The notes under the pieces: model-generated | The model's database searches: none | The model's input: the letters and a program-made list of their open reading frames with translations, nothing else | Told to the model about the DNA's origin: nothing | Program-made: the position numbers and the translations under genes | Origin: Streptomyces sp. PKU-EA00015 | Lineage (GTDB): Bacteria > Actinomycetota > Actinomycetes > Streptomycetales > Streptomycetaceae | DNA length: 64,000 bases | Reading direction: 5' to 3' | Assembly: GCF_013387495.1 (NCBI RefSeq) | Contig: NZ_JABZEE010000010.1 | Span: 62,001-126,000, forward strand | Shown here: positions 24,783 through 35,558 of the stretch, piece after piece | How positions within the stretch are numbered: position 1 is the first letter of the stretch | Layout of the letters: each line of letters starts with the position of its first letter

Positions 24783-26459
24783 TTGACGTCTGGCGGCGCG
24801 ACCGAGAGGTTCCGGACTGCGCGGGATTTCCTGCTGGAGCACCGGGAGGACTACGCGGGCGCCTACGAGGGCTTCGCGTGGCCCCGCTTCGAGCACTTCA
24901 ACTGGGCCCTCGACTGGTTCGACGCCATCGCCCGGGACAACGACCGCACCGCGCTGCACATCGTCGAGGAGGACGGCGGCGAGGCCACGCGGACCTTCGC
25001 CGAGATGGCGGAGCGTTCCGACCGGGTCGCCAACTGGCTGCGCGGGCTGGGGGTGCGGCCCGGCGACCGGGTCGTCGTCATGCTCGGCAACCAGGTCGAG
25101 CTGTGGGAGACCGCGCTCGCCGCGATGAAGCTGCGGGCCGTCGTCATCCCCGCGACCCCGCTGCTCGGGCCGGCCGATCTGCGGGACCGGGTGGAGCGCG
25201 GCCGGGCGCGCCATGTGATCGTGCGCTCGGAGGACACCGCCAAGTTCGCGGAGGCGCCGGGCGACTACACCCGTATCGCGGTCGGCGACCGCGTTCCCCA
25301 CTGGATCGCCTACGAGGACGCGTACGGGGCGTGCGCGCCCTTCGTGCCCGACGGGCCCACCCGCGCCGACGACCCGCTCATGCTGTACTTCACCTCCGGC
25401 ACCACCGCCCGGCCCAAGCTCGTCGAGCACACCCATGTGTCGTACCCCGTCGGCCACTTGGCGACGATGTACTGGATCGGCCTCCGGCCCGGCGACGTGC
25501 ACCTGAACATCTCCTCGCCCGGCTGGGCCAAGCACGCCTGGTCCAACCTCTTCGCCCCGTGGAACGCGGAGGCGACCGTCTTCATCCACAACTACACCCG
25601 CTTCGACGCGGCCCGGCTCATGGCCGAGATGGACCGCGCAGGCGTCACCAGCTTCTGCGCGCCGCCGACCGTGTGGCGCATGCTGATCCAGGCCGACCTC
25701 GGCGGTCTCGCCCGGCGCCCGCGCGAGGTCGTCGCCGCCGGTGAGCCGCTCAACCCCGAGGTCATCGAGACCGTGCGGCGCGAGTGGGGCGTGACCATCC
25801 GCGACGGGTTCGGCCAGACGGAGACCGCCGTGCAGGTCTCCAACAGCCCCGGCCAGCTGCTCAAGGCGGGCTCCATGGGCCGCCCGAGCCCCGGCTACAC
25901 GGTCGAGCTCCTCGACCCCGTCACCGGCGAACCGGGCGCGAAGGAGGGCGAGATCGCGCTCGACCTGTCCACCTCCCCGGTCGGCCTGATGACCGGGTAC
26001 CACGGCGACCCGGAGCGTACGGCCGAGGCCATGGCAGGGGGCTACTACCGCACCGGGGACATCGCCGCCCGGGACGACGACGGGTACCTGACGTACGTGG
26101 GCCGGTCCGACGACGTGTTCAAGGCGAGCGACTACAAGATCAGCCCCTTCGAGCTGGAGAGCGCGCTGCTGGAGCACGAGGCGGTGGCCGAGGCCGCGGT
26201 CGTGCCCGCCCCCGACCCGGTGCGCCTCGCCGTGCCGAAGGCGTACGTCGTCCTCGCCGAGGGCTGGGAGGCGGGGCCCGACACCGCCAAGGTGCTCTTC
26301 GAGCACTCGCGCTCGGTCCTCGCCCCGTACAAGCGGATCCGCCGCCTGGAGTTCGCCGAGCTGCCCAAGACGGTGTCGGGGAAGATCCGCCGCGTCGAGC
26401 TGCGCCGTCTCACCGCGGAGGGCTCGTCCGCCGAGTACGTGGAAGGGGACCTGCGATGA
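24783..26459 (+). CDS. AMP-dependent acyl-CoA synthetase (medium-chain-like), TTG start
   Basis: A 558-residue adenylate-forming enzyme making acyl-CoA from a carboxylic acid, ATP and CoA. Motifs: P-loop [47 protein letters not shown] hinge, and catalytic Lys in [11 protein letters not shown]. The best start is TTG 24783: GAGGAGGAA lies just upstream and residues [15 protein letters not shown] follow. Other in-frame starts lie far upstream inside the divergent promoter. Its stop overlaps the ATG of the second synthetase gene (ATGA). Substrate is unknown; the N-terminal region resembles AcsM-type medium-chain enzymes. Confidence 0.92.
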   Translation: MTSGGATERFRTARDFLLEHREDYAGAYEGFAWPRFEHFNWALDWFDAIARDNDRTALHIVEEDGGEATRTFAEMAERSDRVANWLRGLGVRPGDRVVVMLGNQVELWETALAAMKLRAVVIPATPLLGPADLRDRVERGRARHVIVRSEDTAKFAEAPGDYTRIAVGDRVPHWIAYEDAYGACAPFVPDGPTRADDPLMLYFTSGTTARPKLVEHTHVSYPVGHLATMYWIGLRPGDVHLNISSPGWAKHAWSNLFAPWNAEATVFIHNYTRFDAARLMAEMDRAGVTSFCAPPTVWRMLIQADLGGLARRPREVVAAGEPLNPEVIETVRREWGVTIRDGFGQTETAVQVSNSPGQLLKAGSMGRPSPGYTVELLDPVTGEPGAKEGEIALDLSTSPVGLMTGYHGDPERTAEAMAGGYYRTGDIAARDDDGYLTYVGRSDDVFKASDYKISPFELESALLEHEAVAEAAVVPAPDPVRLAVPKAYVVLAEGWEAGPDTAKVLFEHSRSVLAPYKRIRRLEFAELPKTVSGKIRRVELRRLTAEGSSAEYVEGDLR

Positions 26460-28057
26460 ACCTGTCCTACGCGCACGGCACGAGCGGCACCGCGCTGCTC
26501 GGCGACACGATCGGCGCGAACCTCGACCGCGCGGTCGAGGCCTGGCCCGAGCGGGAGGCGCTCGTCGACGTGGCGTCGGGCCGCCGCTGGAGGTACGCCG
26601 AGTTCGGCGCGGCCGTGCGCCTGCTGTCGCGCGGACTGCTCGGCTCCGGCGTCGCCAAGGGAGACCGGGTCGGCATCTGGGCCGTCAACTGCGCGGAGTG
26701 GGTGCTGATCCAGTACGCCACCGCCCGCATCGGCGCCATCATGGTGAACATCAACCCGGCCTACCGCGCCCACGAGCTCGAGTACGTCCTGAACCAGGCC
26801 GGGATCTCGGTCCTCGTCGCCTCGCAGACGCACAAGACGAGCGACTACCGGGCGATGGTCGACGCCGTCCGCGCCTCGTGTCCGCGGCTGCGGTCCGTGC
26901 ACTACATCGGCGACGCCTCCTGGGACGCGCTGGTGGCGGCGGGCGCGTCCGTCACGGAGGACCGGCTCGCCGCGCGTGAGGCGGAGCTGTCCTGCGACGA
27001 CCCCGTCAACATCCAGTACACGTCGGGGACGACCGGATTCCCCAAGGGAGCGACGCTCTCCCACCACAACATCCTCAACAACGGGTACTTCGTGGGCGAG
27101 ATGATCGCCTACTCCGAGCAGGACCGCGTCTGCATCCCCGTGCCCTTCTACCACTGCTTCGGCATGGTCATGGGCAACCTCGCGGCCACCTCGCACGGCG
27201 CGTGCATGGTGATCCCCGCGCCTTCCTTCGACCCGGCCGCGACCCTGCGGGCCGTCGCCGACGAGCGGTGCACGTCGCTGTACGGGGTGCCGACCATGTT
27301 CATCGCGGAGCTCAACCTCCCCGACTTCGCCGCCTACGATCTCGGTTCGCTGCGCACCGGCATCATGGCGGGCTCCCCCTGCCCGGTGGAGGTGATGAAG
27401 CGGGTTGTCGCGGAGATGAACATGGCGGAGGTGTCGATCTGTTACGGCATGACGGAGACGTCTCCCGTCTCCACGCAGACGCGTCGCGACGACGACCTGG
27501 AACGCCGTACGGGCACGGTCGGCCGCGTCATGCCCCACGTCGAGGTCAAGGTGGTCGACCCGGTCACCGGCGTGACGCTGCCGCACGGAGCGGCGGGCGA
27601 GCTGTGCACGCGCGGCTACAGCGTCATGCTGGGCTACTGGAAGGAGCCGGGGAAGACGGCGGAGGCCATCGACGCGGGCCGCTGGATGCACACCGGTGAC
27701 CTGGCCGTGATGCGCGAGGACGGCTACGTCCAGATCGTGGGCCGCATCAAGGACATGATCATCAGGGGCGGGGAGAACGTGTACCCGCGCGAGATCGAGG
27801 AGTTCCTCTACACGCACCCCAAGATCGCGGACGTGCAGGTGGTGGGGGTGGCGGACGAGCGGTACGGGGAGGAGATCCTCGCCTGCGTGATCCCGCGCGA
27901 CGCGGAGGACCCGCCGACGCTGGAGGAGATCACGGACTTCTGCCGGGAGCGCCTGGCGCACTACAAGATTCCGCGCCGGGTGGAGATCCTGCCGGACTTC
28001 CCGATGACGGTGAGCGGCAAGGTCCGCAAGGTCGAGCTCCGCGACCGTTTCAGCTGA
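26456..28057 (+). CDS. AMP-dependent fatty acyl-CoA synthetase
   Basis: A 533-residue acyl-CoA synthetase. Motifs: [68 protein letters not shown] and catalytic Lys in MTVSGKVRK. Length and motifs fit the FadD/long-chain and 3-ketoacid AMP-binding clade that is typical of actinomycetes. Coupled by ATGA overlap to the upstream synthetase. Both probably feed beta-oxidation under the divergent GAF-LuxR regulator; chain-length specificity cannot be read from sequence. Confidence 0.92.
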   Translation: MNLSYAHGTSGTALLGDTIGANLDRAVEAWPEREALVDVASGRRWRYAEFGAAVRLLSRGLLGSGVAKGDRVGIWAVNCAEWVLIQYATARIGAIMVNINPAYRAHELEYVLNQAGISVLVASQTHKTSDYRAMVDAVRASCPRLRSVHYIGDASWDALVAAGASVTEDRLAAREAELSCDDPVNIQYTSGTTGFPKGATLSHHNILNNGYFVGEMIAYSEQDRVCIPVPFYHCFGMVMGNLAATSHGACMVIPAPSFDPAATLRAVADERCTSLYGVPTMFIAELNLPDFAAYDLGSLRTGIMAGSPCPVEVMKRVVAEMNMAEVSICYGMTETSPVSTQTRRDDDLERRTGTVGRVMPHVEVKVVDPVTGVTLPHGAAGELCTRGYSVMLGYWKEPGKTAEAIDAGRWMHTGDLAVMREDGYVQIVGRIKDMIIRGGENVYPREIEEFLYTHPKIADVQVVGVADERYGEEILACVIPRDAEDPPTLEEITDFCRERLAHYKIPRRVEILPDFPMTVSGKVRKVELRDRFS

Positions 28058-28134
28058 CCGGGGCCCCGGGGCGCCCCCTCGGGGGCGGAGCTCCCGGTTC
28101 GCAGAAGGCGGGGGTGGAGAGGGCACCGTGCCCG

Positions 28135-28932
28135 TCACCCCGGGCCGCCCCCGCACGACGGCGCCCCGCCCCGGCCCGGCGACGTCCCGTCCGCCATGAA
28201 GCCCGTCTCGCGGCTGCCGCGCGCCAGAAGGCCGCCGTCCCGCGCGAAGTGGGGGAGGTGCAGGAGGAGCGCCCGGTCGCCGTGCAGCGCCACCGACATC
28301 TGGACGCGCGGCACACTCGCGCTGCCGCGCAGCGGCCGGCCCGGCAGCGGGTGGGCCTCGCGCAGTGAGGCCAGCAGGTGGCGCGCCGCCGGCGTCTGAC
28401 GCGGTACGAACCAGAGCGCGACGGCTCCCGCCACCGGCGCCGCCGCGGCGGCCGTCGCCGCCGGGGAGCCGGTCGTGACCATGAGGCCGGCCAGGACCGT
28501 CACCGGCACCGCGACCAGCAGCGCACGGGCCGCGTGCCAGCGCCTGCGGGGCCGCAGCAGGCCCTGGGCCGCGCACTGGTCGCGCAGGCCGTCCAGGGCG
28601 CGCTGCACCCGCGGCACGGTGAGCAGCACCTGGATGCCCGCCGGGCGGCGCAGTGAGGTGTGGACGGCGAGCTGCAGAGGATCGCGGACCGCGGCCGCCC
28701 AGCCGTCGATCCGTACCGTGCCCCTGCGCCCGCTGGTGACGACACCGCGCTGCTGGAGGGCGACGAGCGCCACGGTCACGGCCGCCCGGCGACCGCCGCG
28801 CAGGAGGGCGACGGACTGCGGGCCGGGCGCAATGGTCGCGTCCGGCCCGGGCGTACCGGCCCTCAGGAGCACGGCCGCCGCCGCGAGCACCACGCACGCC
28901 GCTCCGGTGAACCACCACATGTCGAGGGGCAT
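28135..28932 (-). CDS. TIGR04222-type membrane protein
   Basis: A 265-residue protein. An N-terminal helix follows the ATG (MWWFTGAACVVLAAAAVLL), then a cytoplasmic segment with AVALLRGGRRAAVTVAL-like and LVALQQRGVVTS motifs that are typical of the TIGR04222 domain. Two further hydrophobic helices lie near 150-195, and the tail is Gly/Arg/Cys-rich. The preferred start is ATG 28932, because GGGGGAGG is 6-8 nt upstream; the GTG at 28941 overlaps that SD. The family is common in Streptomyces and has no known function. Confidence 0.75.
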   Translation of the reverse strand: MPLDMWWFTGAACVVLAAAAVLLRAGTPGPDATIAPGPQSVALLRGGRRAAVTVALVALQQRGVVTSGRRGTVRIDGWAAAVRDPLQLAVHTSLRRPAGIQVLLTVPRVQRALDGLRDQCAAQGLLRPRRRWHAARALLVAVPVTVLAGLMVTTGSPAATAAAAAPVAGAVALWFVPRQTPAARHLLASLREAHPLPGRPLRGSASVPRVQMSVALHGDRALLLHLPHFARDGGLLARGSRETGFMADGTSPGRGGAPSCGGGPG

Positions 28933-29054
28933 CACGCCCACCTCCCCCGAGCCGTGTCCGCGGCTGTAGGAGATATGTGCCCGTCCGTACGGGGGCCTGA
29001 AGCCCGAAACGGCCGATTCTGAGCTTTATTTGAGATTCACACCGGTTGCGGAGG

Positions 29055-29786
29055 CTACGTGCCGATCGTGAGCAACTCGTCCGCGGGTGCGTTGACCGGC
29101 TGGGGGGAGCCCGTGAGGTCCATGACGAACAGCGGGATGCCCAGCCTGTCCGCGCGAGCCCGCGCGTCGTCCGCGTAGCCCGCGAGGGAGAAGAAGACGC
29201 TCTGCGCGGACGCGCTGAGTCCGTTCAGCCACAGGCACTCGATGTCGCGGAGACCGGCCGGCCGGGTCGACGGATCGACCTGGGCCACCACGCCCTCCCC
29301 GCGCAGGTCGATGCCGGACACGGGTCTGACCTCCGGCTGGACGACGTCCTTGAAGCCGAGCCACCTCAGATACATCGCGGCGGCCGTCACCGCGTCGCGT
29401 GCGGTGCGGATGGTCACCGGACGGAACACGGGACGGGCCGCCGTCGCGGTGGGAGGCAGCGGCATGTGCGCGGGGCCGGGCGCGTCCGGCCTTGCGGTCG
29501 CGCCGTCAGGGGTGGGTGCACTCACGGGGCGCACCAGGATGCGCAGCACGGTTCCGCAGGCGCAGCCGAGCTCCGGCTGCGGCCACTGGTCCTGCCGCTC
29601 GCAGAAGGGGCAGCGCACGGTCACCCAGTCGTCGGTCCAGGTGCGATGGGTGATCGGCTCGGGGGGTGCGCCGCGCAGCAGCGGGGGAGCGAGCGGCGCG
29701 CCGCAGGCGCACGGGTACACGGGCGGTGCGTACAGATGGTCACGGCGGCAGGCCGGACAGCGCACCGGCACGCTTTCGATCGTCAC
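29055..29786 (-). CDS. Zinc-ribbon protein with Mrr-like restriction-fold domain
   Basis: A 243-residue protein. The N-terminal part carries four paired Cys motifs (CPAC, CACG, CPFC, CACG within residues about 9-85), as expected for two zinc ribbons. After a Pro/Ala linker the C-terminal domain (about 130-243) has AAAMYLRWLGFKDVV, then GIDLRGEGVVAQVD, which follows the Mrr/PD-(D/E)xK nuclease pattern of G-x-D and a later Q-V-K, with Asp in place of the usual Lys. The change may mean an inactive or altered nuclease fold. GTG 29786 is preceded by GGGGAGG; the longer frame to 29825 lacks support. Role unknown; a DNA-binding or restriction-related function is possible. Confidence 0.65.
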   Translation of the reverse strand: MTIESVPVRCPACRRDHLYAPPVYPCACGAPLAPPLLRGAPPEPITHRTWTDDWVTVRCPFCERQDQWPQPELGCACGTVLRILVRPVSAPTPDGATARPDAPGPAHMPLPPTATAARPVFRPVTIRTARDAVTAAAMYLRWLGFKDVVQPEVRPVSGIDLRGEGVVAQVDPSTRPAGLRDIECLWLNGLSASAQSVFFSLAGYADDARARADRLGIPLFVMDLTGSPQPVNAPADELLTIGT

Positions 29787-29900
29787 GACACCTCCCCCTC
29801 CTCGCTGCCGTCCATCGTCCACCAACGGCCGGGAGTTGGCGAGCCACTTCCCGGACTGCTCCCCCTGCGCTCCGGCGCCGCCCCTGGCCTCCCGCCTCCC

Positions 29901-29929
29901 TTGACGCCGGACCGGGCTCGTTTTACATT
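29901..29929 (+). promoter_or_regulatory. Predicted gcl promoter (-35/-10)
   Basis: TTGACG (29901-29906) and TACATT (29924-29929) with a 17-nt spacer. The -10 end lies 2 nt before the first of the two operator copies, so repressor binding would cover the start site. Confidence 0.6.
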
Positions 29930-29931
29930 AC

Positions 29932-29967
29932 TTCCGTATAGCAGAACTAGGCTTCCGTATTGCGGAA
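29932..29967 (+). promoter_or_regulatory. Tandem TTCCG-N5-CGGAA operators upstream of gcl
   Basis: Two 15-bp sites: TTCCGTATAGCAGAA (29932-29946, imperfect) and TTCCGTATTGCGGAA (29953-29967, perfect palindrome). Their centres are 21 bp apart, two helical turns. The same two-site layout occurs before hyi. This fits the IclR-family regulator AllR, which controls allantoin/glyoxylate genes in Streptomyces coelicolor; that assignment is from memory of the family and not shown here. Confidence 0.75.
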
Positions 29968-30049
29968 TCTGATACTGGACACCGACGCGGGACGACGCTC
30001 TCAGGTGGCGCGACAGAGCCGATCCCCAAGGCCGGAGCAGGAGCACCCC

Positions 30050-31837
<1,788 letters not shown>

Positions 31838-31859
31838 TCCGCCGCCCTGCGGGGCGAGG

Positions 31860-31889
31860 AGGCCCGGTCCGCAGCCGCGGACCGGGCCT
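31860..31889 (+). terminator. Hairpin terminator after gcl
   Basis: Stem AGGCCCGGTCCGC / GCGGACCGGGCCT, 13 bp, 4-nt loop, 22 nt after the stop, followed by TTCGTCGTC. Confidence 0.8.
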
Positions 31890-32123
31890 TCGTCGTCCTC
31901 GGGCGCCCGGCGCGGTCGCAGGGCCCTTGAGGGGTCTCCCTCTCGCACCTCTCTCGCGGCTCTCGCCGAGGCCGTCGGGGGCGTGGCGGTGGAGGTGCGG
32001 GAACGCGGGCGGGGCAGTCCGGGAGTGCGGGGGAACCGCCACGGCTCCCGCTCTGTCTCTGCCCTGGGCGGCACACGCCGCCCGCGGTCACCGCGGCGAC
32101 GCGGATCGACGGGGGAGGACGCC

Positions 32124-32360
32124 GTGGCGGGATTCCGGCCGGACCGGCGGGGGTTGCTGGTCGCCTTGCCGCCGGTGGTGGCGGTGCTGTGGCTGTGGGT
32201 CGCGTACGTCGAGGACCTGGGGACCAGGGAGGCCACCGTGACGGCGGTGGTGGCAGCGGCGTGCCTGTGCGTCTTCTCCGTGGCGGAGGACGCTTGGGAG
32301 CACTGGCACGGGCGTCGCCGCGAGGGAGCCGCCGGCGGGGACAGGGACGGCGAGGCGTAG
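32124..32360 (+). CDS. Small two-helix membrane protein
   Basis: A 78-residue protein from GTG 32124, with GGGGGAGG 5 nt upstream. Two predicted membrane helices (GLLVALPPVVAVLWLWVAYV and ATVTAVVAAACLCVFSVA) are joined by an acidic turn, and a hydrophilic His/Arg/Gly-rich tail follows. No motif is recognised. It is followed by its own strong hairpin. Position after gcl but beyond its terminator suggests a separate transcript. Confidence 0.6.
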   Translation: MAGFRPDRRGLLVALPPVVAVLWLWVAYVEDLGTREATVTAVVAAACLCVFSVAEDAWEHWHGRRREGAAGGDRDGEA

Positions 32361-32365
32361 ACGGG

Positions 32366-32401
32366 TCAGGGCCCGGTCTCTGTGCGCAGACCGGGCCCTG
32401 A
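32366..32401 (+). terminator. Hairpin terminator after the small membrane protein gene
   Basis: Perfect 14-bp stem TCAGGGCCCGGTCT / AGACCGGGCCCTGA with an 8-nt loop, 5 nt after the stop. Confidence 0.8.
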
Positions 32402-32684
32402 TCACCGAGCGCGAAGTACGGGACCGTAACCGACTCCGCGCTCTGTCTGTGAAGTTGTTGCCGCCCGACGGTGCGAGGCTGGCGCGACAGGACGTTCGCG
32501 CCGCCGGGCGGGACCTGGGAATCGCCCGGGACCGCGGCGGGGCGATCGGCCGCCGGTCCTCCTCACGTCAGGTCGGAGAGGGGGACCGGCGCCTTCACCA
32601 CCGCACTGGCATCGCACGGCCGCCGCGGTCCTCAAGCTGTCCGCACCGGTGACCACCCCTCATCCGGGCCACCGATCCGGACCG
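32402..32684. other. Intergenic region without a supported gene
   Basis: About 280 nt between two terminators. Two open frames (about 67 and 84 codons) overlap on opposite strands, lack SD sequences, and have Arg-rich compositions typical of shadow frames. I see no repeat or operator. Confidence 0.5.
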
Positions 32685-32719
32685 CGCACCGTCGCCGGCA
32701 GGACGCCGGCTCCGGTGCG
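32685..32719 (-). terminator. Hairpin terminator after the catalase gene
   Basis: Outer arms CGCACCG / CGGTGCG and inner arms GCCGGC / GCCGGC, separated by a TC/TC internal mismatch, loop AGGAC. It starts 10 nt past the catalase stop. Confidence 0.75.
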
Positions 32720-32729
32720 CCGTCTGTGA

Positions 32730-34187
32730 CTAGTCCTCGCGCAGGGCGCGGACCGCCTCCTCCACGCGCTTGCCGTAGTCGGCGTCGGCGGCGTGGAAGT
32801 GGGCCAGGTTCTTCTCGATCACGTCGTCGCGGGTGACCTGCGACAGGCCGCCGGCGATGTTCGCGACCAGGCGCTGCTTCTCCTCCTTTGACATCAGGCG
32901 GTAGAGCTCACCCGCCTGGAAGAAGTCGTCGTCCTTGACGTGCGCGGGCGCCGCGTGTGTGCCGGTCCAGCCGGTGACGGCCAGCGGAGCGGAGAGCGCC
33001 GCGTCGGTCTGGGCCGGGCCCGCGTACGAGTTGGGTTCGTAGTTCTTGTCGTGGCGCGAGCCGTTGCGGGTGGCCATGAGGCCGTCGCGGCCGTAGTTGT
33101 CCGCGACCGCCGCCTTGGGCGCGTTCACCGGCAGCTGCGTGTGGTTGACGCCGAGGCGGTAGCGGTGGGCGTCCGCGTAGGCGAAGAGGCGGCCCTGGAG
33201 CATCTTGTCCGGGGACGGGCCGATGCCGGGCACGAAGTTGTTCGGGGAGAACGCGGCCTGCTCGACCTCGGCGAAGACGTTGTCCGGGTTGCGGTCGAGG
33301 ACCAGGCGGCCCACGCGCTGCAGCGGGTAGTCGCTGTGCGGCCACACCTTGGTGAGGTCGAACGGGTTGAAGCGGTAGTCCGCCGCCTCGGCGGCCGGCA
33401 TCACCTGGACGTAGAGGGTCCAGGACGGGTTCACACCGCGCTCGATGGCCTGCAGCAGGTCCGTCTGGTGCGAGTTGGCGTCCTTGCCGACCAGCTCGGC
33501 CGCCTGCTCGGACGACAGGCAGCGGATGCCCTGGTTGGTCTTGAAGTGGTACTTCACGAAGAAGGCCTCGCCCGCCTCGTTGGTCCACTGGTAGGTGTGC
33601 GAGCCGTAGCCGTTCATGTGGCGGTACGAGGCGGGGATGCCGCGGTCGCCCATCAGCCAGGTCACCTGGTGCGTCGCCTCGGGGGCGTGCGCCCAGAAGT
33701 CCCAGACGTTGTCCGGCTCCTGACGGCCCGTGAAGGGATCGCGCTTCTGCGAGTGGATGAAGTCGGGGAACTTGATCGGGTCCTTGATGAAGAACACCGG
33801 GGTGTTGTTGCCGACGAGGTCGTAGTTGCCCTCCTCGGTGTAGAACTTCACCGCGAAGCCGCGCGGGTCGCGGACCGCGTCCGCGCCGCCGAGCGAGTCG
33901 GCCACGGTCGAGAAGCGCAGGAAGGTCTCGGTGCGCTTGCCCACCTCGGAGAGGAAGTCGGCCTTCGTCCAGCCGGTGACGTCGTCGGTCACCTCGAAGT
34001 AGCCGTACGCGCCACTGCCGCGGGCGTGGACCACGCGCTCCGGGATGCGCTCACGGTTGAAGCGGGCGAGCTTCTCCAGCAGGTGCTGGTCCTGCAGGAG
34101 CAGCGGGCCACCGACGCCGGCGGTGGCGGAGTTCTGGTTGTCGGCGACCGGGGCGCCGGACTCGGTCGTAAGCACGCGCTTCGACAT
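32730..34187 (-). CDS. katA: Monofunctional heme catalase
   Basis: A 485-residue small-subunit catalase converting H2O2 to water and oxygen. Catalytic His in [18 protein letters not shown], Asn in [17 protein letters not shown], and the heme-ligand Tyr in [13 protein letters not shown] are visible. It starts at ATG 34187 (MSKRVLTT) with GGAAGG upstream; the longer frame to 34259 would run through the promoter. The promoter carries the same CAACA-N3-TGTTG element as the uricase operon. Uricase makes H2O2, so this catalase probably detoxifies that product; the shared operator supports the link. Confidence 0.96.
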   Translation of the reverse strand: MSKRVLTTESGAPVADNQNSATAGVGGPLLLQDQHLLEKLARFNRERIPERVVHARGSGAYGYFEVTDDVTGWTKADFLSEVGKRTETFLRFSTVADSLGGADAVRDPRGFAVKFYTEEGNYDLVGNNTPVFFIKDPIKFPDFIHSQKRDPFTGRQEPDNVWDFWAHAPEATHQVTWLMGDRGIPASYRHMNGYGSHTYQWTNEAGEAFFVKYHFKTNQGIRCLSSEQAAELVGKDANSHQTDLLQAIERGVNPSWTLYVQVMPAAEAADYRFNPFDLTKVWPHSDYPLQRVGRLVLDRNPDNVFAEVEQAAFSPNNFVPGIGPSPDKMLQGRLFAYADAHRYRLGVNHTQLPVNAPKAAVADNYGRDGLMATRNGSRHDKNYEPNSYAGPAQTDAALSAPLAVTGWTGTHAAPAHVKDDDFFQAGELYRLMSKEEKQRLVANIAGGLSQVTRDDVIEKNLAHFHAADADYGKRVEEAVRALRED

Positions 34188-34229
34188 CGTGACCTTCCGA
34201 TACGTACGGGAGCTGCTGGCGGTGCGAGG

Positions 34230-34269
34230 AGCGTAAGGACGCCCCCGACCCCACGTCAACAGTTTGTTG
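34230..34269 (-). promoter_or_regulatory. katA promoter with CAACA-N3-TGTTG operator
   Basis: Reading toward katA: TCAACA-AAC-TGTTGA palindrome (34270-34256) overlaps -35 TTGACG (34259-34254); a -10 TACGCT (34235-34230) follows 18 nt later. The same palindrome, on the same part of a -35 box, occurs before uraD at 51489-51503. Confidence 0.7.
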
Positions 34270-34341
34270 AAATTGAAGGAGGGTGTTCCGGCCGGTGCCG
34301 GCGCCTGGGCGCGACAGGACAGGTGTCAGCGCCGACACCGA

Positions 34342-34578
34342 CCGGGGCTCATGGGGCCGTGGCCTGCCTGGGCAGGGGCCTCGGTGGTTTCTGCCCGGTG
34401 GGGGCTTATCCCGGGGTGGGCCGGGGCTCATGGGGCCGTGGCCTGCCTGGGCAGGGGCCTCGGTGGTTTCTGCCCGGTGGGGGCTTATCCCGGGGTGGGC
34501 CGGGGCTCATGGGGCCGTGGCCTGCCTGGGCAGGGGCCTCGGTGGTTTCTGCCCGGTGGGGGCTTATCCCGGGGTGGA
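34342..34578. repeat. Three tandem copies of a 79-bp repeat
   Basis: Units at 34342-34420, 34421-34499 and 34500-34578, each beginning CCGGGGCTCATGGGGCCGTG. The copies are identical as far as I can read them, apart from the last base of the third. Each contains a CCTGCC-TG-GGCAGG inverted repeat. 79 is not a multiple of 3, so it is not a coding repeat. It lies between the glxR stop and the katA promoter. Confidence 0.95.
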
Positions 34579-34618
34579 CCGCTCGTGGCCTGCGTTTTGG
34601 GGCAGCTGTGGCAGGTCG

Positions 34619-35524
34619 TCAGACCTGCGCGCCCGAGAGGCGCTCGACGGCGCGCAGCAGGGCCGAGTGGTCCAGGCCGCCGTCGCCCTGGGCGCGCAGG
34701 GAGGCGACCAGCTGGGCCACGACCGCGCCGACCGGCAGGGCGGCGCCCACGTTGCGGGCGGCGTCGGTGACGATGCCCATGTCCTTGTGGTGGAGGTCGA
34801 TCCGGAAGCCGGGCTTGAAGTCCCGGTTCAGGAAGTTGTCCTTCTTGCGGGTCAGCACGGTGGAACCGGCCAGACCGCCGCCCAGGACGTCGAGCGCGGC
34901 CTTCAGGTCCACGCCGGACTTCTCCAGGAAGACCACCGCCTCGGCGCACGCCTGGATGTTGACCGCGACGATCAGCTGGTTGGCGGCCTTCACCGTCTGG
35001 CCCGAGCCGTGCGGGCCGCACAGCACGATGGTCTTGCCGAGGGCCTCCAGGATCGGCTTGGCGGTCTCGAAGTCCGCCTGCTCGCCGCCGACCATGATGG
35101 ACAGCACCGCCTCGACGGCACCCGCCTCGCCGCCGGAGACCGGGGCGTCGAGCACGCGAATGCCCTTGTCGGCGGCGGCCTTCGCGAGATCGATGGAGGT
35201 CTGCGGGGTGATCGAGGACATGTCGATCAGCAGCGCGCCCTGCTTCGCGTTCTCCAGGATGCCGTCGGGGCCGTAGCAGATGGCCTCCACCTGGGGCGAC
35301 GCCGGAACCATGGTGATCACGACGTCCGCGTCCCGGACCGCCTCGGCGATCGAGGCGGCCGCAGTGCCGCCGGCCGCGGCGAGGCGGTCCAGCTTGTCCT
35401 GCTCCAGCGTGAAGCCGGTGACCTGGTAACCGGCCTTCAGCAGGTTCTCGGACATGGGCGAGCCCATGATGCCGAGCCCGATCCAGGCGACCGCCGGGCG
35501 GGAGGATTCAGCGAGAGTGCTCAT
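34619..35524 (-). CDS. glxR: Tartronate semialdehyde reductase (2-hydroxy-3-oxopropionate reductase)
   Basis: A 301-residue NAD(P)-dependent reductase that turns tartronate semialdehyde, the product of Gcl, into glycerate. The beta-hydroxyacid dehydrogenase signature is clear: WIGLGIMGSPMSENLLKAGY dinucleotide fold, substrate motif DAPVSGGEAGA, and catalytic Lys in GSGQTVKAANQL. The gene is downstream of hyi by 34 nt on the same strand, with GAAAGAGGTACC before the ATG. It shares the hyi promoter and its operators. Confidence 0.95.
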   Translation of the reverse strand: MSTLAESSRPAVAWIGLGIMGSPMSENLLKAGYQVTGFTLEQDKLDRLAAAGGTAAASIAEAVRDADVVITMVPASPQVEAICYGPDGILENAKQGALLIDMSSITPQTSIDLAKAAADKGIRVLDAPVSGGEAGAVEAVLSIMVGGEQADFETAKPILEALGKTIVLCGPHGSGQTVKAANQLIVAVNIQACAEAVVFLEKSGVDLKAALDVLGGGLAGSTVLTRKKDNFLNRDFKPGFRIDLHHKDMGIVTDAARNVGAALPVGAVVAQLVASLRAQGDGGLDHSALLRAVERLSGAQV

Positions 35525-35558
35525 GAGGGTACCTCTTTCAAAAAGCTTGCGGGGTGAG

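Noticed and set aside
26132..28918. 928-codon minus-strand frame opposite the acyl-CoA synthetases
   Set aside because: Shadow frame. Its part at 28135-28932 overlaps another real minus-strand gene that is in a different frame.
29901..29953. Alternative gcl promoter TTTACA with TAGGCT
   Set aside because: The spacer would be 20 nt; TTGACG/TACATT with 17 nt fits better and mirrors the hyi promoter.
32402..32656. 84-codon minus-strand frame downstream of katA
   Set aside because: No SD, Arg/Gly-rich shadow-like composition, and it sits between two terminators.
34188..34229. TTCCG-like sequence (TTCCGATACG) in the katA leader as a third gcl/hyi-type operator
   Set aside because: The opposite arm is misplaced and mismatched (CGGGA), and the spacing is 7 not 5.
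34264..35557. Open frames through the 79-bp repeats giving repeated Gly/Trp/Arg-rich peptides
   Set aside because: The unit is not a multiple of three, so all three frames read through by chance; no SD and overlap with glxR.
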